NCBI RefSeq assembly: GCF_016808095.1
Contig: NC_068980.1
Location: 16,743,388 to 16,807,387, forward strand
Direction of reading: 5' to 3'
DNA: 64,000 nt
DNA from: Vigna angularis
Taxonomy: Eukaryota; Streptophyta; Magnoliopsida; Fabales; Fabaceae
In this document: in pieces, positions 33,101-44,500 of the stretch
Layout of the letters: each line of letters begins with the position of its first letter
Numbering within the stretch: position 1 is the first letter of the stretch
The notes under the pieces: generated by a model
Seen by the model: only the letters and a program-made list of their open reading frames with translations
Told to the model about the DNA's origin: nothing
Databases searched by the model: none
Program-made: the position numbers and the translations under genes

Positions 33101-34132
33101 AATTCATGAAACAAGAATGAAAATAATAGAACATACCACATATAATCATGCAATTTCGGTTTAGGTGACCATACCTTCGCCTTTGTTTTCCTTTCCTTAT
33201 GAAGTCTTCTTTGTAGACTCTCTTCCTCCCCTTCTGGCCACAATTCCTTTAAAAACTCACCTAAGACATCCAATAGAAGTGTACTTAGGGTTAATAAGCA
33301 TAACAACAGTTTAAGCAGTAGCTAATAGTATCCAAAAAGGAATAGCAATAACCAACTAAAACATCACCAAAAAAATTTATCATACTGCACCGAAATTCAA
33401 TAAACCAATTTCTTTGAATTTTGACAAGTTTTTGGCAAAGAAAGTAATCAAACAGTAGCTGGAAAAAAAAAATCTCCACTACACAAAGTCCCTACTTTGG
33501 TGGTTTCATACTAAAACACGTATGGAAGAGATTTAAACACACAACTCAATGTTAAAACAACTTTGTTTGATGATTTTAATTGTGTTTAAACTCTAAAAGT
33601 ACCTATAAACAACCTTTAACTCATAATCACTACTCCACTTCCATTTTTACTCAAAACGTGATGTTTTAGAAACAAAATCTTCATATAAGGCATTAGCATC
33701 AACATGCCATTGACATGAAGACTTTATATTAAATCCCTGCACAATGCTAGGTAAACCAAATGACCAATGAAATGAAAAAGCATAGATGGAATACCTAAAA
33801 CTAGTAGCATATTTTTTGTATTTTGGATGAAGGAGGGCAGTTCCTCTACTCACTCTTTCCTTATTTCAGATGTGGGAGCATTATGGAAGGCAATTTCAGT
33901 GGGAAATAACGAATAACTTTGACAGAAAGTTATTTTGGATTAGTTTGGATTGTTCTTTATAAAATATAACAATAGCAAAGTAACATGTCTTTCCACTATC
34001 TCTGTCCGTCATATAATTTGGTCCATGAGCCATGTTCATTTGCTTTTGTCATATAATATAATTCTATTGTCCACTGACGGTCAGATTATAGACAAAGCTA
34101 CTTACTTCTTCATCATACACAATTACCACTTC

Positions 34133-34197
<65 letters not shown>

Positions 34198-36500
34198 AGA
34201 TTCCATGGTGGCTAATATTACTTGACTGTCATATGCAGAGATTTCTACACCAGCAAAATCAGACTTGTACTCTACCATTTCAAATGATAATAAAACTAGT
34301 TAAGCTACTTTTTGAAAGGACTCCAATTTGGCTCCTAGTGGGTCCAATTGTTAACTAATTAATCACATCCTATAAAACATAAAACACTTTAATAATTTGT
34401 GGAAGAGAAATAACAAAATAAGGATAAGATGGTCTTTCCTCTAATATTTTGTCCACAAACCATTTACTTAATCATATAACTTCCAATTCACACACATTAA
34501 GTCATTTGCTCTTTTGCTCTTTAACCTATACTGCATTTCCTCATTATTTACTCTAACCACACCTAATTATTTGATTTTTTATACATTATGTCTACCATTT
34601 TTCACTTTTTAACATCAACTCAACAGGATCTTATTGATAAATATTTTCATTCTTTATTTAAAGATTTCTAATTACATTTCAGAATCTAAGTCATACCAAG
34701 AGAAGACTTAGTACTCTGGAAAGCTTATTAAAAGGGACGACATATGATAGCAACGACGACTCTACACATAGAGGGCATACAACCTTAAATATCTTTCCAC
34801 ATCAGTATGTTAACTATTTTGGCCAAAGGTAAACCTTTATGGTTACATGATCATTGTTCCGCTTCCAAACCGGTAAATAAGGTTATAATTTGAATGTGAT
34901 AGGTTGGCTATCAAAGAAGGAACATAAGTCTCCCTGTTACAACTTTTGTGTAATTATACAATAAGGAAGAGTAACTCATGACCTCAAAGCTCATGAGGCA
35001 GACAGTCCAAACAAAAATTCATTTGCATATATCAGATTATTAAAAATCAAAACCAGATTCAAGTGTTGCAATACTAAAACGTTAAGCGGGTCCTTTTTTT
35101 AGTTTCCATTGGATTAACCTACTGATTTCATGAGCTATTATGTTCTTCATAGATTTAAAATGACTGAGGGTAATAACTCTGCATCTGAAGGCCGAAAACA
35201 AGTCTGCTCATTAAGGAAAACCCTGAAAAATCCACACTAAAAGAGAAGAAGGATTTTAATAGAACAAATTCACTCTCGGCTACTACAGATTTGTAATTTC
35301 TGATTCAAATCTCATTAATTTGTTTTGGCTTCATTCACCCTCATCGGATTGGAATACAATTTAATGACCAAAGGTGTCTTTGGTGCCAATTAATTCCTAC
35401 GTATATTCATGCTCACAAGGCCAAGATTTTAAACAAAAGATAAATGAAGTAAACCTTGGTTTTCCTTATGAAAATATCTGAAAAAATACAGACTAAGGAG
35501 GCTCCTTCACACAACTGAACCGACTAATAAGAGTGACAAATGAGGAAGGTCACCAGACATGTTTGACTGCAGACAAAACCAAGGACAAAGTTATACCAAA
35601 CTTCAACCATGTAACGTCAAAACCAGAATAAGAGGCCACAGTTCTCTAGCTCATGAGCCCACTTTGAATTGGGTCCATCTATAATCAGGGATCAATCATA
35701 AAAAAAATATTAATTATAAGGAATAATGGAAGCCAGGCCAACACCGTGACTAGAGGGATGACCAACATTGGTTAGTTTGAAGTCTTCAAATAAATATTAA
35801 GAGAAGGAAGGACGACCCATTAGCCCAGCCAACCAATGTCAATAATTGAATCAAAAACCAGTTACATTGGAAGACAAACTTTGTTCTAATCGACATCTGC
35901 CAAAGAGGAATCAGGTAGAAGAATACTACCCTACCTATGCTTATCTTATAATACAATTAGCAAATTATTACTCCAATACATGCTTATTTAAGGCAGAAAA
36001 CACAAACAATGAAATGTAAAATGTTCCTCTTCAACTTCAATTTATTCATACTGGTTCCATCATATAAGCATAATAAAAAAAAATTCCTCACTATAGTAAA
36101 CTAATCTACACATCTACGAGAATCGCTTCATCCAATCCAATTGTTAAAATAAACATAAGGCTTAGACAGACACAGAGAACATACCTCGACGCAATGCTCT
36201 CCCAACAGCCTCCCTTGACGAACACAAGCACCCTCCTCACAGCAACGCCCACACACCGTGATGTTAACGGACCACCCACCTGACGACAACGCCAACGCAC
36301 TGGTGGAAGAAACACTCGAACACCACTACAGTGCCACCGGACGCAAAGGAGAGGGAGAGGGAGAGGGAGACAAACGTTAAACAAAAGTGAGAGGGAGAGA
36401 ATGGGAAGCACAATGGGACGACAAGGAGCGAAACACAACAGAGAGGGAAAGAATGGGAAACAAGACGAGAAGGTAAGGGTAGGGTTCTGTCTAACAAAAT
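30138..36500. other. CACTA long non-coding arm
   Basis: About 6.4 kb upstream of the transposase. I see only short ORFs without recognisable domains. The arm holds a diverged internal duplication (about 30575-30720 and 32770-32940), a (TA)n tract (34134-34196), and a GC-richer stretch about 36150-36460 that could be the promoter or first exon on the minus strand. It may be a large 5' intron or captured host DNA; the sequence does not decide. Confidence 0.5.
34134..34196. repeat. (TA)n microsatellite
   Basis: About 30 TA dinucleotides without interruption inside the CACTA arm. Confidence 0.95.
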
Positions 36501-36529
36501 TGGGGACGACCTTAATTTAAGAGGTCGAG

Positions 36530-36699
36530 CCTCTTACCGAAGGCCACAAACCCTTCGGTAATTCTCTTTTGACCTTCGGTAACTATATTTCACTATGTCC
36601 GTCTGTAATGATCATTTTGGCCGTCGAAAAAACACTTTTACCGAAGGCCTACAGGCCTTCGGTAATATTTCGCCGGTATTAAGCAAAAATCTGGTAGTG
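36530..36699. repeat. CACTA right terminus and subterminal repeats
   Basis: CTTACCGAAGG, CCTTCGGTAA and an inverted pair around ACCGAAGGCC-TACA-GGCCTTCGGT near 36641-36664, ending CTGGTAGTG. Fewer repeats than on the left end. Confidence 0.85.
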
Positions 36700-36702
36700 T
36701 AT

Positions 36703-37606
36703 TAGGTATGATCTTGACTCTATCAACAGTTTCTTTGGTACGGTATGGGCTGGTGAGCAGTGCCAGTTTGCTCTATGTATGAAAGAGGGCAGTGATTTTG
36801 ATGATGTGGAGAGTGTTCTATGCATACCTGGAGGACATTTTCAGAGAAACAGAACTGGTTTTGTGGTAAACATTAGGAGGACTGACTTGAATCCTCTTGC
36901 AAAGTATTGGATGGCATTTTCTTATGCCAACATTCAGCCATGTTCCCATGTTTCAGACATCACTCTTAGCAAGGCACTCCTCCTTTATTGTGCGGTTAGG
37001 AATTTGAATGTCAATATTGGACAAGTAATAGCTAATGAGATAAGGGTGTGTGCTAACACAACAAACAACAAAGCACCCTTAGGACATCCTTCTTTGATCA
37101 CACACTTATGCAAAATAGCTGGGGTGGATACTTCAGCTCCACCATTTGAGAGGCCAAGGAAAGCAATTGATGAGGCCTATTACAGACAATATTGTGGAGG
37201 TGAGGAGGCAGCTCAGCCAGTTCCACCACGCCGTACTCACAAAGAAAGGGGACAAGCATAGAGTCAGGCATCTGCAGAGACACATGAAGTAGAGCCTTTC
37301 CAAATGAGGGACATGTATATGTCTCTTATAGGTGCACAGTTACAGTCTATCCACAAAGGACAGGTGGCCACTGCTGAGATGATTGTTAGAATGTATGATA
37401 CACCTCCAGCACACAGGTGGACTATGGAGGAGTTCCATAATATAGTAGCTTGGCCCGAGGAGCAGGCCCAAGGCGATAGAGCTGGAGCAACTGAAGCTTC
37501 AGCTATGGAGATGGATGAAGGTGATGCTGATGATGATGAGGATGACGCATTTGAGGATGCTGAAGATGAGGAAGAAGAGGAGGATACAGATGACAGCTCA
37601 GACTGA
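36703..37606 (+). pseudogene. Element A env-like ORF, 3' part
   Basis: This continues 23370-23707 in phase; together they make 414 codons, close to the 412 of C. It contains the conserved core (PGGHFQRNRTGFVVNIRR, FERPRKAIDEAYYRQYCGG) and the acidic C-terminus. One in-frame TAG at 37259-37261 replaces a CAG found in C. The ORF was already close to intact when the CACTA element inserted. Confidence 0.88.
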
Positions 37607-38692
37607 TGAGGAGCTAAGATAACATTTACTGATGAATGCTATCAGCACTAGAGCAGGATCTATGCTTTTGTTTGGTTTATATTTCTGAACTTATTTACTT
37701 TTGTTTTTAGAATAGGGTTTTATGTACTCAATTGGAAACTTTGTTTGCTATGATGGTTTGCGTATGATTGTTATTTGATAAGTAATGCTTGATAATGCTT
37801 TAATGATGATGGATGTTAAGATGTGCACATTATATGCTTATACAGGTGGTTCACAAGCTTTGTGAACAAATGCATGATGTTGTGATTGTGATTATGATGC
37901 TAAGCAGGATGTGTACATGTGGAATGTGAATGAGCTTATATATGAGGTTTTGAGCTCCAGAGTTTTTGTGATTGAATGCTATTATTTTGAAAGCATGAAT
38001 GATTTTGCCCAGGTTTTCTATGATTGAATCAATTGCTTGTTTGCATCATATGATCAAGGCCATTTGTTGGTAACCCTTTTATTAGCCAAATGCATGATTT
38101 TAGCCCACAAAAGAGAGCACTATGTGTTCTATCATTTGAACCCTTAACCTTGAACATAAAGTGAAAACCCATTGTGAAAAGACTTACCTTGAGTTAAGTA
38201 GAAAATATTTTGTGGTATTGACAAATGTTCAAGTTTGGGGTTGTTGGGAAGTTATGAAAGGGAAATTGAAAGCATTGAGCTAAGAGCTAAAAACTAAGTA
38301 TGTGAAAAGAAAAAGAAAAAGAGAAAGAAAAGAGAAGAAAAAGCAAAGCTCAATGCAAAGGAAAGTTGGGAATAAGTAAGAATGATTGTGTTCATATGAT
38401 TCTCTTAACTCAAGGGTTTTGTGATCTAGAAAAACCAATTTTCTTGTTAGCCCAGCCACATTATAAGCCATTGAGAAGTCCTTGTGATGATGCATGCTTG
38501 TGAATGTATTTGATTATGGTTAAATGAAAGGCTAAGTCAATTCTTGTGACATTGTGATAGTAGAGTGAATGAGTGATTACCTCTTACTTGTGTGTTTGAG
38601 TGAAACACTTTATCTAGTGAGGAAAGATTCCATGAGCACATGAACATCCATGCTTAAATGATTGATCATTCATGAAAAGTAGCATTTGTGGG

Positions 38693-40101
38693 TGATAACA
38701 GTTGAAAAACCGTTATTTTTATGCTTAAATTTGATATCAAAAGCAACCTTTAAGACTTAGAAACTAGCTTGAAATCATATTTTTGCTTTAGTTTTGAGAA
38801 TAAGAGAGTTGAAAGTGAATTTAATGGTTTTATGCAAGATTCCCTTGATTTTGTAGGCTAATTGAATGATTTGAAAGAAGAATTGAAATACCGAATGATT
38901 GGAGTGCTGAAAAGTCAACCAGAAACCAGAAAAGTCAACCAGTCAACCAGAAAAGTCAACCAGTCAACCAGAATGCTGAAAAACCAACCAGAACGCAGAA
39001 AACGTGTGACCGAGTGGCGCTGAGCGGTAAAATCCCGCTGAGCGGCACTTTTCAGGTGCAAAAATCACCGCTGAGGGGCAAAAACAGCAGTTGGGGGCAA
39101 AATGGATCATGCGGTATTACCGCTCAGCGGTAAAATACCGCTGAGCGCCATTCTAAGTGGGCTTGGACCGGTTTTCTTTTGTTTTTATGGGCTTGGACTT
39201 GTTTTATGTTATTTTTATGCCCTATTTAAGGACTTGCACGTCCTAGGGTTTGTATCTTTGGCAGAAACGAGGCAAACACTCTCTCTTCCACCCCTTTGAA
39301 GGAGGATCTTGGATGCTCAGGCTACCTCTTCACCTTTTTAGGGTTTATTCTTTCATTCTTTCATTGTAATTCATCTAGGTTCACCATGAATATGGTGAAC
39401 TAAACCTTGTATGTTTGTTGGGGAATCAATGTAATCTCTTGAAGCTCTCATATATGGAATTTATGCTTGCATCTTAATCTAAGATTTATGCTTTCTTTCA
39501 TCATTAGTTAGGGTTTTTCCTCTTTGCTTAAAGCTTGCATCGTTTAACTCATTCAATGCATGATCATTGGTTTTGTCGATACGGACACGTACGGGGAAGT
39601 CTAGATCCGGGGAATTTCTCCCAATATTATATTGGTTGTCGTTAAGCTCCTGCACTTATGAACTAATCATTAGGAATGCTAGGAATTGTATGAACTCGTG
39701 ATTAGGGAGAAGCCATCTAGAATGGTACTTTAGAGAGTGGCATTAACAATGATGATTTGAATGTTGAATTCCTAAAATGTATGAGAGTGGATGAGATGAA
39801 ATTGACCCCCAACAACATATTCATTCATATATTTCATTGAAAGTGTTTATCTTTTGTCTTTGCCATTGATCAAATTTCATGCATACATGTTTATTTTCGT
39901 CTTTTGCATAATATAATCCAAATATTTCGTTTGTAAGTCCTAGCTAATCAACAAATCACATAACTAAACTAGGCCGAGAGTCCTTTGGGAAGAACGATAC
40001 TTGGTCTTACCAAGTTTATTACTTGAACGATTCGGTCATACTTGCCGATTGTGAAACAAGTTTGTGACATCACATTTTGGTGTTCATAAATTTGTCCATC
40101 A
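38693..40101 (+). repeat. Solo LTR, Athila family 1 variant
   Basis: 1409 bp, TGATAACAG...TTTGTCCATCA, with perfect TSD GTGGG (38688-38692 and 40102-40106). The 3' half matches the LTRs of C and D. The U3 has an unusual minisatellite (about 38906-39000) with AGTCAACC repeats ahead of the dyads. It arose by recombination between the two LTRs of a former element. Confidence 0.93.
38906..39000 (+). repeat. AAAGTCAACCAG minisatellite in solo LTR U3
   Basis: At least five AGTCAA(CC) motifs (reverse complement TTGACT, the W-box core) in tandem units of 8-20 bp. Absent from the LTRs of A, B, C and D. Confidence 0.75.
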
Positions 40102-40296
40102 GTGGGATATTGGGTGATTGTGTGAACACTAAAGCATATGAATGTCTTGATTGAAGTTTTTGTCATGAGCTTAATTGAGTACTTACTTATCTTGAAAAGA
40201 GGATTTTTGAATGGAGTGAACCATTGTATTGATTGGTAGAAGATTGAGTTACATCTTGTTTGCTTGACGACAAGCAAAGTTCTAAGTTTGGGGTTG

Positions 40297-42272
40297 TGAT
40301 AACAGTTGAAAAACTGTTATTTTTATGCTTAAAATTGATACTAAAAGCAACCTTTAACATTTAGAAACTAGCTTAGAATCATGCTTTTGTTCATATTTTT
40401 AGAAATAAGAGAGTTGGACAGGTTTATGCTTGATTTTAGTGTTTTATGCAGGTTTTAAGGTGAATTTGATGAAAGACGTGAAGAAGGATAGAGATGGAAT
40501 CATAAAAGAACTAAAAAAGTGCAAAAGAAGAGAAGTCGCAAGTACCGCTCAGCGCCAGTTTACTACTGAGCGGCACTCAAGAACACCCATTGTGATACAA
40601 GAAGGTCTAACACCATAGGACTCATCACAAGAGGAATGGCCAAAAAGCTCCAAGATAAATATTCTCCTCAAGGTCAAGTACTATTTGCTATCTTTGGATG
40701 GAAAATTGGAGAACAAGAAGATATGCCAAATCTGCCAAAACATGGAGAAGGGTAAAAAGGACATTTCTATACAAAAAGGGGTGTACTTATCCTTCTATGG
40801 GGCTGCATTAGTAAATGTTTTTTTCACATAAAACTCAATTTTCACGTGTTTTAGAAGCCATACATGTAGCACATGGGTTCAGATCTGCAACGTGAAAATT
40901 GCTTGCTTAAAGCCTTGAGATTAATCTATAAAATCTCATAGGAAAAGCTTGTAAATCACTTTTGGATTGTAGTAAAGAATTTCTGCTGAAATGCATAGTA
41001 AATTCCTTCTCCAAGAGTCACTTCTTAGCTTGATTTCCATTGCAACTTCCTTCCACTCTAGGAAGCCTTCTGAGTTGTGAATTACCTCTCCAAGCTAGCC
41101 TCCATATCCATTCACCATAATCACCAATCATCCGCTGCTTCACATCCAAAACTCCTAACCAATCTGCTCATGAAATTCCAAGTCTGCAGCTGCTAATGCT
41201 ACTGTTCCATTAGTTTCAGCAAACTGTCCAAGTCTCTTTGCACCTCCAATCTCACGGATCATCTTCTCTACATCTCCTAGGATGTATCACATTGGCTCCG
41301 CTGAGGGGTGAAAGTGTAGCTGAGGGGAGAATTGACTACACGCTGGTACCGCTGAGCGGTGGTATTTTGGGCTTAGGCCCACTTTTCTGTAATATTGCGA
41401 ATAGTATATAAGCTTTAGGACTTTCTAGGGTTTGTATCTTTGGCTGGAGAAGAAGGAAACACACATCTTTCCACCCCTTGGAGGAAGATCTTGAATGATA
41501 AGGCTACCTACTCATCTTTCTAGGGTTCTATCTCTCACTATGAACTAAACTATTCTTGTTGTTGGGGAATTAATGTAATCTTGTGAAAGTCTCATATATG
41601 GAATTTGTGTTTAAACATCTTATTTGAGATACATGCTTTCTTTCATCATTTGTTAGGGTTTTTCCTCTTTGTTCAAAGCATGCATTGTTTAACTCATTCG
41701 ATGTCATGGTTATTGATTTTAGTGATATGGACACATACGGTAAAATCTAGATCCGGGGAATTTCTCCCAAAAAGTAATATCGCCTAGACATAGGGATATG
41801 AGGGTTGGTTTCCTTTAAGCTTTTGCGCTTCAGAATTAATTATTAGGGATGGTAGGAATTGTATGAACTCGTAATTAAGGATAGGCTTTCTTCGCAAGGT
41901 GATTTAGAGAGTGGCATTAACATTGATGAAAAGAATGATGAATTCCTAAAATATATGAGAGTGGATAAGATGAAATTGATTTCCCCAACAACATACTCAT
42001 CCATATAATTCGTTCCGTGTTTGGGTTCTTCTTTCCCATTGATCAAAACTCATGCATACATGTTTACTTATTGTCTTTTGCATTTGAAACCACAAGAATT
42101 TGTTCACAAGTCTTAAATAATCAAGAAATCATATAACTAACTAGGCCGTGAGTCCTTTGGGAGAACGATACTTGGTCTTACCGAGTTTATTACTTGATAC
42201 GATTCGGTCACACTTGTCGAGGGTTAAACAAGTTTTTGGCGCCGTTTTTCGGTGTTCATAAATTTGTCATCA
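40297..42272 (+). repeat. Element A 3' LTR (with inserted solo LTR)
   Basis: 1976 bp including a 697-bp insertion (40593-41289) plus TSD. Relative to the 5' LTR it has lost one dyad unit (about 18 bp, near 41350) and about 40 bp at the R/U5 hairpin (near 41538). It ends with the fossil primer binding site and TTGTCATCA. Confidence 0.9.
40593..41289. repeat. Solo LTR of an unrelated retrotransposon family
   Basis: 697 bp with inverted ends TGATACA...TGTATCA and 5-bp TSD CATTG (40588-40592 and 41290-41294). TATAAAATC near 40927 may be its TATA box. The TG/CA ends and 5-bp duplication fit an LTR, perhaps Ty1/copia. No coding sequence; orientation follows only from the TATA. Confidence 0.8.
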
Positions 42273-43244
42273 GAATTAGACTGGTTATCCACCGTGATGA
42301 AGTTGGTTGATCCTTGAACTTTATTGGGTCAAGCTAGTGACGTTAGAAGAGCGCTTGCTGGGAGGCAACCCAGTGATTTAAGAACTTTTATTTTTGGTTT
42401 GGTGATGTAATTATGAACTTTTGGTTTTTTTTTTTTTTTATAAACTGGTTACAGGGTTTACATCTACTCAAGGATGTTAGGAGGAAGAGTATCTACTGAA
42501 GGATACTATGTTCGTTTACACCTACTGATGGGTGTTGATAGGAAAAGATTTGTAGTTACTGATGGGTGCTGCAGGATTTTGGGTCAGGCTCGTGACGTTA
42601 AACAAGCGCTTACTGGGAGGCACCCTAGTGTTCTAAATTTTGTTGAACTTATTTGCTTCTGTTTTTAGAATAGGGTTTGATGTACTCAGTTTGAAACTTT
42701 ATCTGCTATGATGGTTTTGCTTGTGATTTATGCATGATGAGTATTGCGTGATGATTCTTGGATAATGATTGATGTTGACATTGTGCACTATATGCTGATA
42801 TACAGGTGGTTGTTTATGAGCTATGTGAACAAATGCATGATGTTGTGATTGTGATTATGATGCTAAGCAGGATGTGTATGTGGAATGTTGAATGAGCCTA
42901 TATGTGATGTTTTGAACTCTAGAGTTTTTGGGAATGAATGTTATTACTATGAAAGCATGAATGACTTTGTCTAGGTTTCTATGATTGAATCACTTGCTTG
43001 TATGTGTCATATGATCAAGCCCATTTGTTGTTACCCTTTATTAGCCAAATGCATGATTTTAGCCCAATAAAAGAGAGCACAATGTGTTCTACCCTTTGAA
43101 CCCTTAGCTTTGAACATGATAGAAAACCCTTTTTGAAAAAATTTACCTTGAGTTGAGTTGAAGATATTTTGTGGTATTGATAAATGTTCAAGTTTGGGGT
43201 TGTTGGGTGGTTTTAAAAAGGGGAATATGAAAAGCATTGAATGC
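42273..43244 (+). other. Element H 3' region after pol
   Basis: Contains the last 13 codons of pol with TGA at 42315-42317, two GACGTTAAA/CTGGGAGGCAACCCAG blocks (about 42335-42374 and 42593-42630) bracketing a hairpin array (42460-42535), a degenerate GTTCACAA palindrome, and a polypurine-like tract (43191-43203). It ends abruptly at about 43242-43250. No env-like ORF. Confidence 0.7.
42460..42535 (+). other. TACTGAWG hairpin array, element H
   Basis: Three paired hairpins: 42460-42477 (ACATC/GATGT, loop TACTCAAG), 42489-42506 (GTATC/GATAC) and 42518-42535 (ACACC/GGTGT). A fourth, near 42552, has lost its stem. Confidence 0.75.
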
Positions 43245-43250
43245 ATATAT

Positions 43251-44500
43251 GAATTCATCTTCTTCATTAATGTTGATGCCACTTTCTAATTTACCTTAAA
43301 CCCGATGTCTCGGTGAAGAAAGCCTACTCCTAATTACTAGTTCACAATGTCTTGTCTCCCTAGCAATTAATTATGCATTACATTCGCACAGAAGCTTAAA
43401 GGCAACCGATCCTCCTATTCCTATGTCTAGGTAATATTGCTTCCGGGAAAATTTCTCCAGTTCTAGATTTCCCCATATGTGTCCATATCGACAAATCAAT
43501 GATCATGGAATTGAATGAGTTAAACAAAGCATGCATAGAGCAAAAAGAAAAACCCTAACAATTAATGAAGTAAAGCATATATAATCAAGAATCAATTCAA
43601 TACATGAGAGTTTAAGAGGTTACATATTTCCGAACAAAAAATAAGGTTTAGTTCCCCATTATCATGGAGAAACTAGATGAACAATGAAAGAATGAGAGAA
43701 TGAAAGAGATACAAAAACCCGAGAAAGAGAAGAGGAGAGCCATCACCATCTCCAAATCTACCCCGAGGGGGTGAAAAGTGTGTTTCTATGCTCAAGCCAT
43801 CAAAAGATACCATCCCTAGGATGTGAAAGTCCTTAAATAGAACATAAAAATAACAAAAAATAGGTCCAAGCCCATAAAAATAACAGCAAACAGGTCCAAG
43901 CCCACGTCGGCGGCGCTCAGCGGTAGCTGCGGCACTTAAATCACGCATGACCGTTCGGCTTCACTTTTGACCGATTGGTCTTACACTGTTGACCGTTCGG
44001 CATGACTTCTACCACTTCATTCAGCTTCTCCTATCACAAATCGTTCGGTTTGCCTATGTTTTTCTACAGTCGTTCGGTCCTCAGTTACACTGTTCGACAG
44101 TTGTCTTTCTTACTTACACCGTTCGACCTAGTTCCAACACCATTCGGTCTCTGTTATGAACTGTTCGGTCTTTGTCTTCTCCTCTATCTGACTGTTCGGT
44201 CAGTCTCAGTAACCGTTCGATCTGGGTTCTTAACCGTTCGGTTTGGATTCTCCCGCATCCAACCGTTCGGTCTGGTACTGTTTTTGTCTTTTCTGGGTTC
44301 CAACTCCTTGCTACTTCAACTTCTTTCATCCAATTCATCTTAATTCCTATCAAAACAACGAAAACCAAGCATAAAACCCATCAAACTCTCTTATTTCCAA
44401 AACTTAAACAAAAGCATGATTTCAAGCTAGTTTCTAAGTCATAAAGGGTGTTTTTAATATCAAAATTAAGTATAAAATAATGGTTTTTCAACCGTTATCA
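43251..44500 (-). repeat. Truncated reverse LTR of Athila family 2
   Basis: Reverse-oriented LTR whose 3' end (left in the window) is missing. It matches the LTRs at 55654-56915 and 60464-61747. The U3 (43950-44275) holds about 13 diverged CCGTTCGG motifs. The right end GTTATCA abuts E gag at 44501. The left junction with H looks like a deletion breakpoint. Confidence 0.8.

Larger units (their letters stand above)
23708..36699 (-). mobile_element. CACTA (En/Spm) DNA transposon, 13 kb
   Basis: Begins CACTACAAAAAAG at 23708 and ends CTGGTAGTG at 36699 (reverse complement CACTACCAG). The 3-bp TSD is TAT (23705-23707 and 36700-36702), and removing it restores the env-like frame of A. Subterminal repeats of TTACCGAAGG/CCTTCGGTAA occur at both ends. 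Both genes are on the minus strand: a TNP2-type transposase (26447-30077) then an accessory Transposase_24-type gene (24399-26279), the TnpD-then-TnpA order known for En/Spm. The 6.5 kb upstream of the transposase has no recognisable gene. Confidence 0.95.
37607..40296 (+). other. Element A 3' untranslated region
   Basis: No gene. It carries the post-env hairpin (37618-37643), the GTTCACAA palindrome (37849-37867), a mid polypurine-like tract (38231-38243) and the terminal tract (40284-40296). It is interrupted by the solo LTR 38693-40101. Confidence 0.7.
3204..42272 (+). mobile_element. Element A: Athila-type LTR retrotransposon with nested insertions
   Basis: It begins TGATAACAG at 3204 and ends CATCA at 42272. 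The flanks are GAAGT (3199-3203) and GAATT (42273-42277), a 5-bp TSD with one later change, and the host pol frame continues correctly across it. Parts in order: 5' LTR (split), primer binding site, AT-rich leader, gag-protease, hairpin array, env-like ORF (split by CACTA), 3' region with polypurine tracts, and 3' LTR. RT, RNase H and the integrase core are absent, so A needed enzymes from another element. Four later insertions (B, CACTA, two solo LTRs) account for about 30 kb of its length. Confidence 0.9.

Noticed and set aside
33064..33306. Host gene exon in the CACTA arm (minus strand ORF with LLDVLGEFLKELWPEGEEESLQ)
   Set aside because: One short ORF without supporting splice sites or homology I can name; could be a captured fragment but not supportable.
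36106..36497. Two overlapping minus-strand ORFs (110 and 77 aa) near the CACTA right end
   Set aside because: Pyrimidine-rich Leu/Pro/Val composition and no motif. More likely promoter or 5' UTR of the transposase transcript.
40593..41289. MITE instead of solo LTR
   Set aside because: TG...CA termini, 5-bp TSD, 697-bp length and an internal TATA fit an LTR better, though inverted ends of 7 bp are seen.
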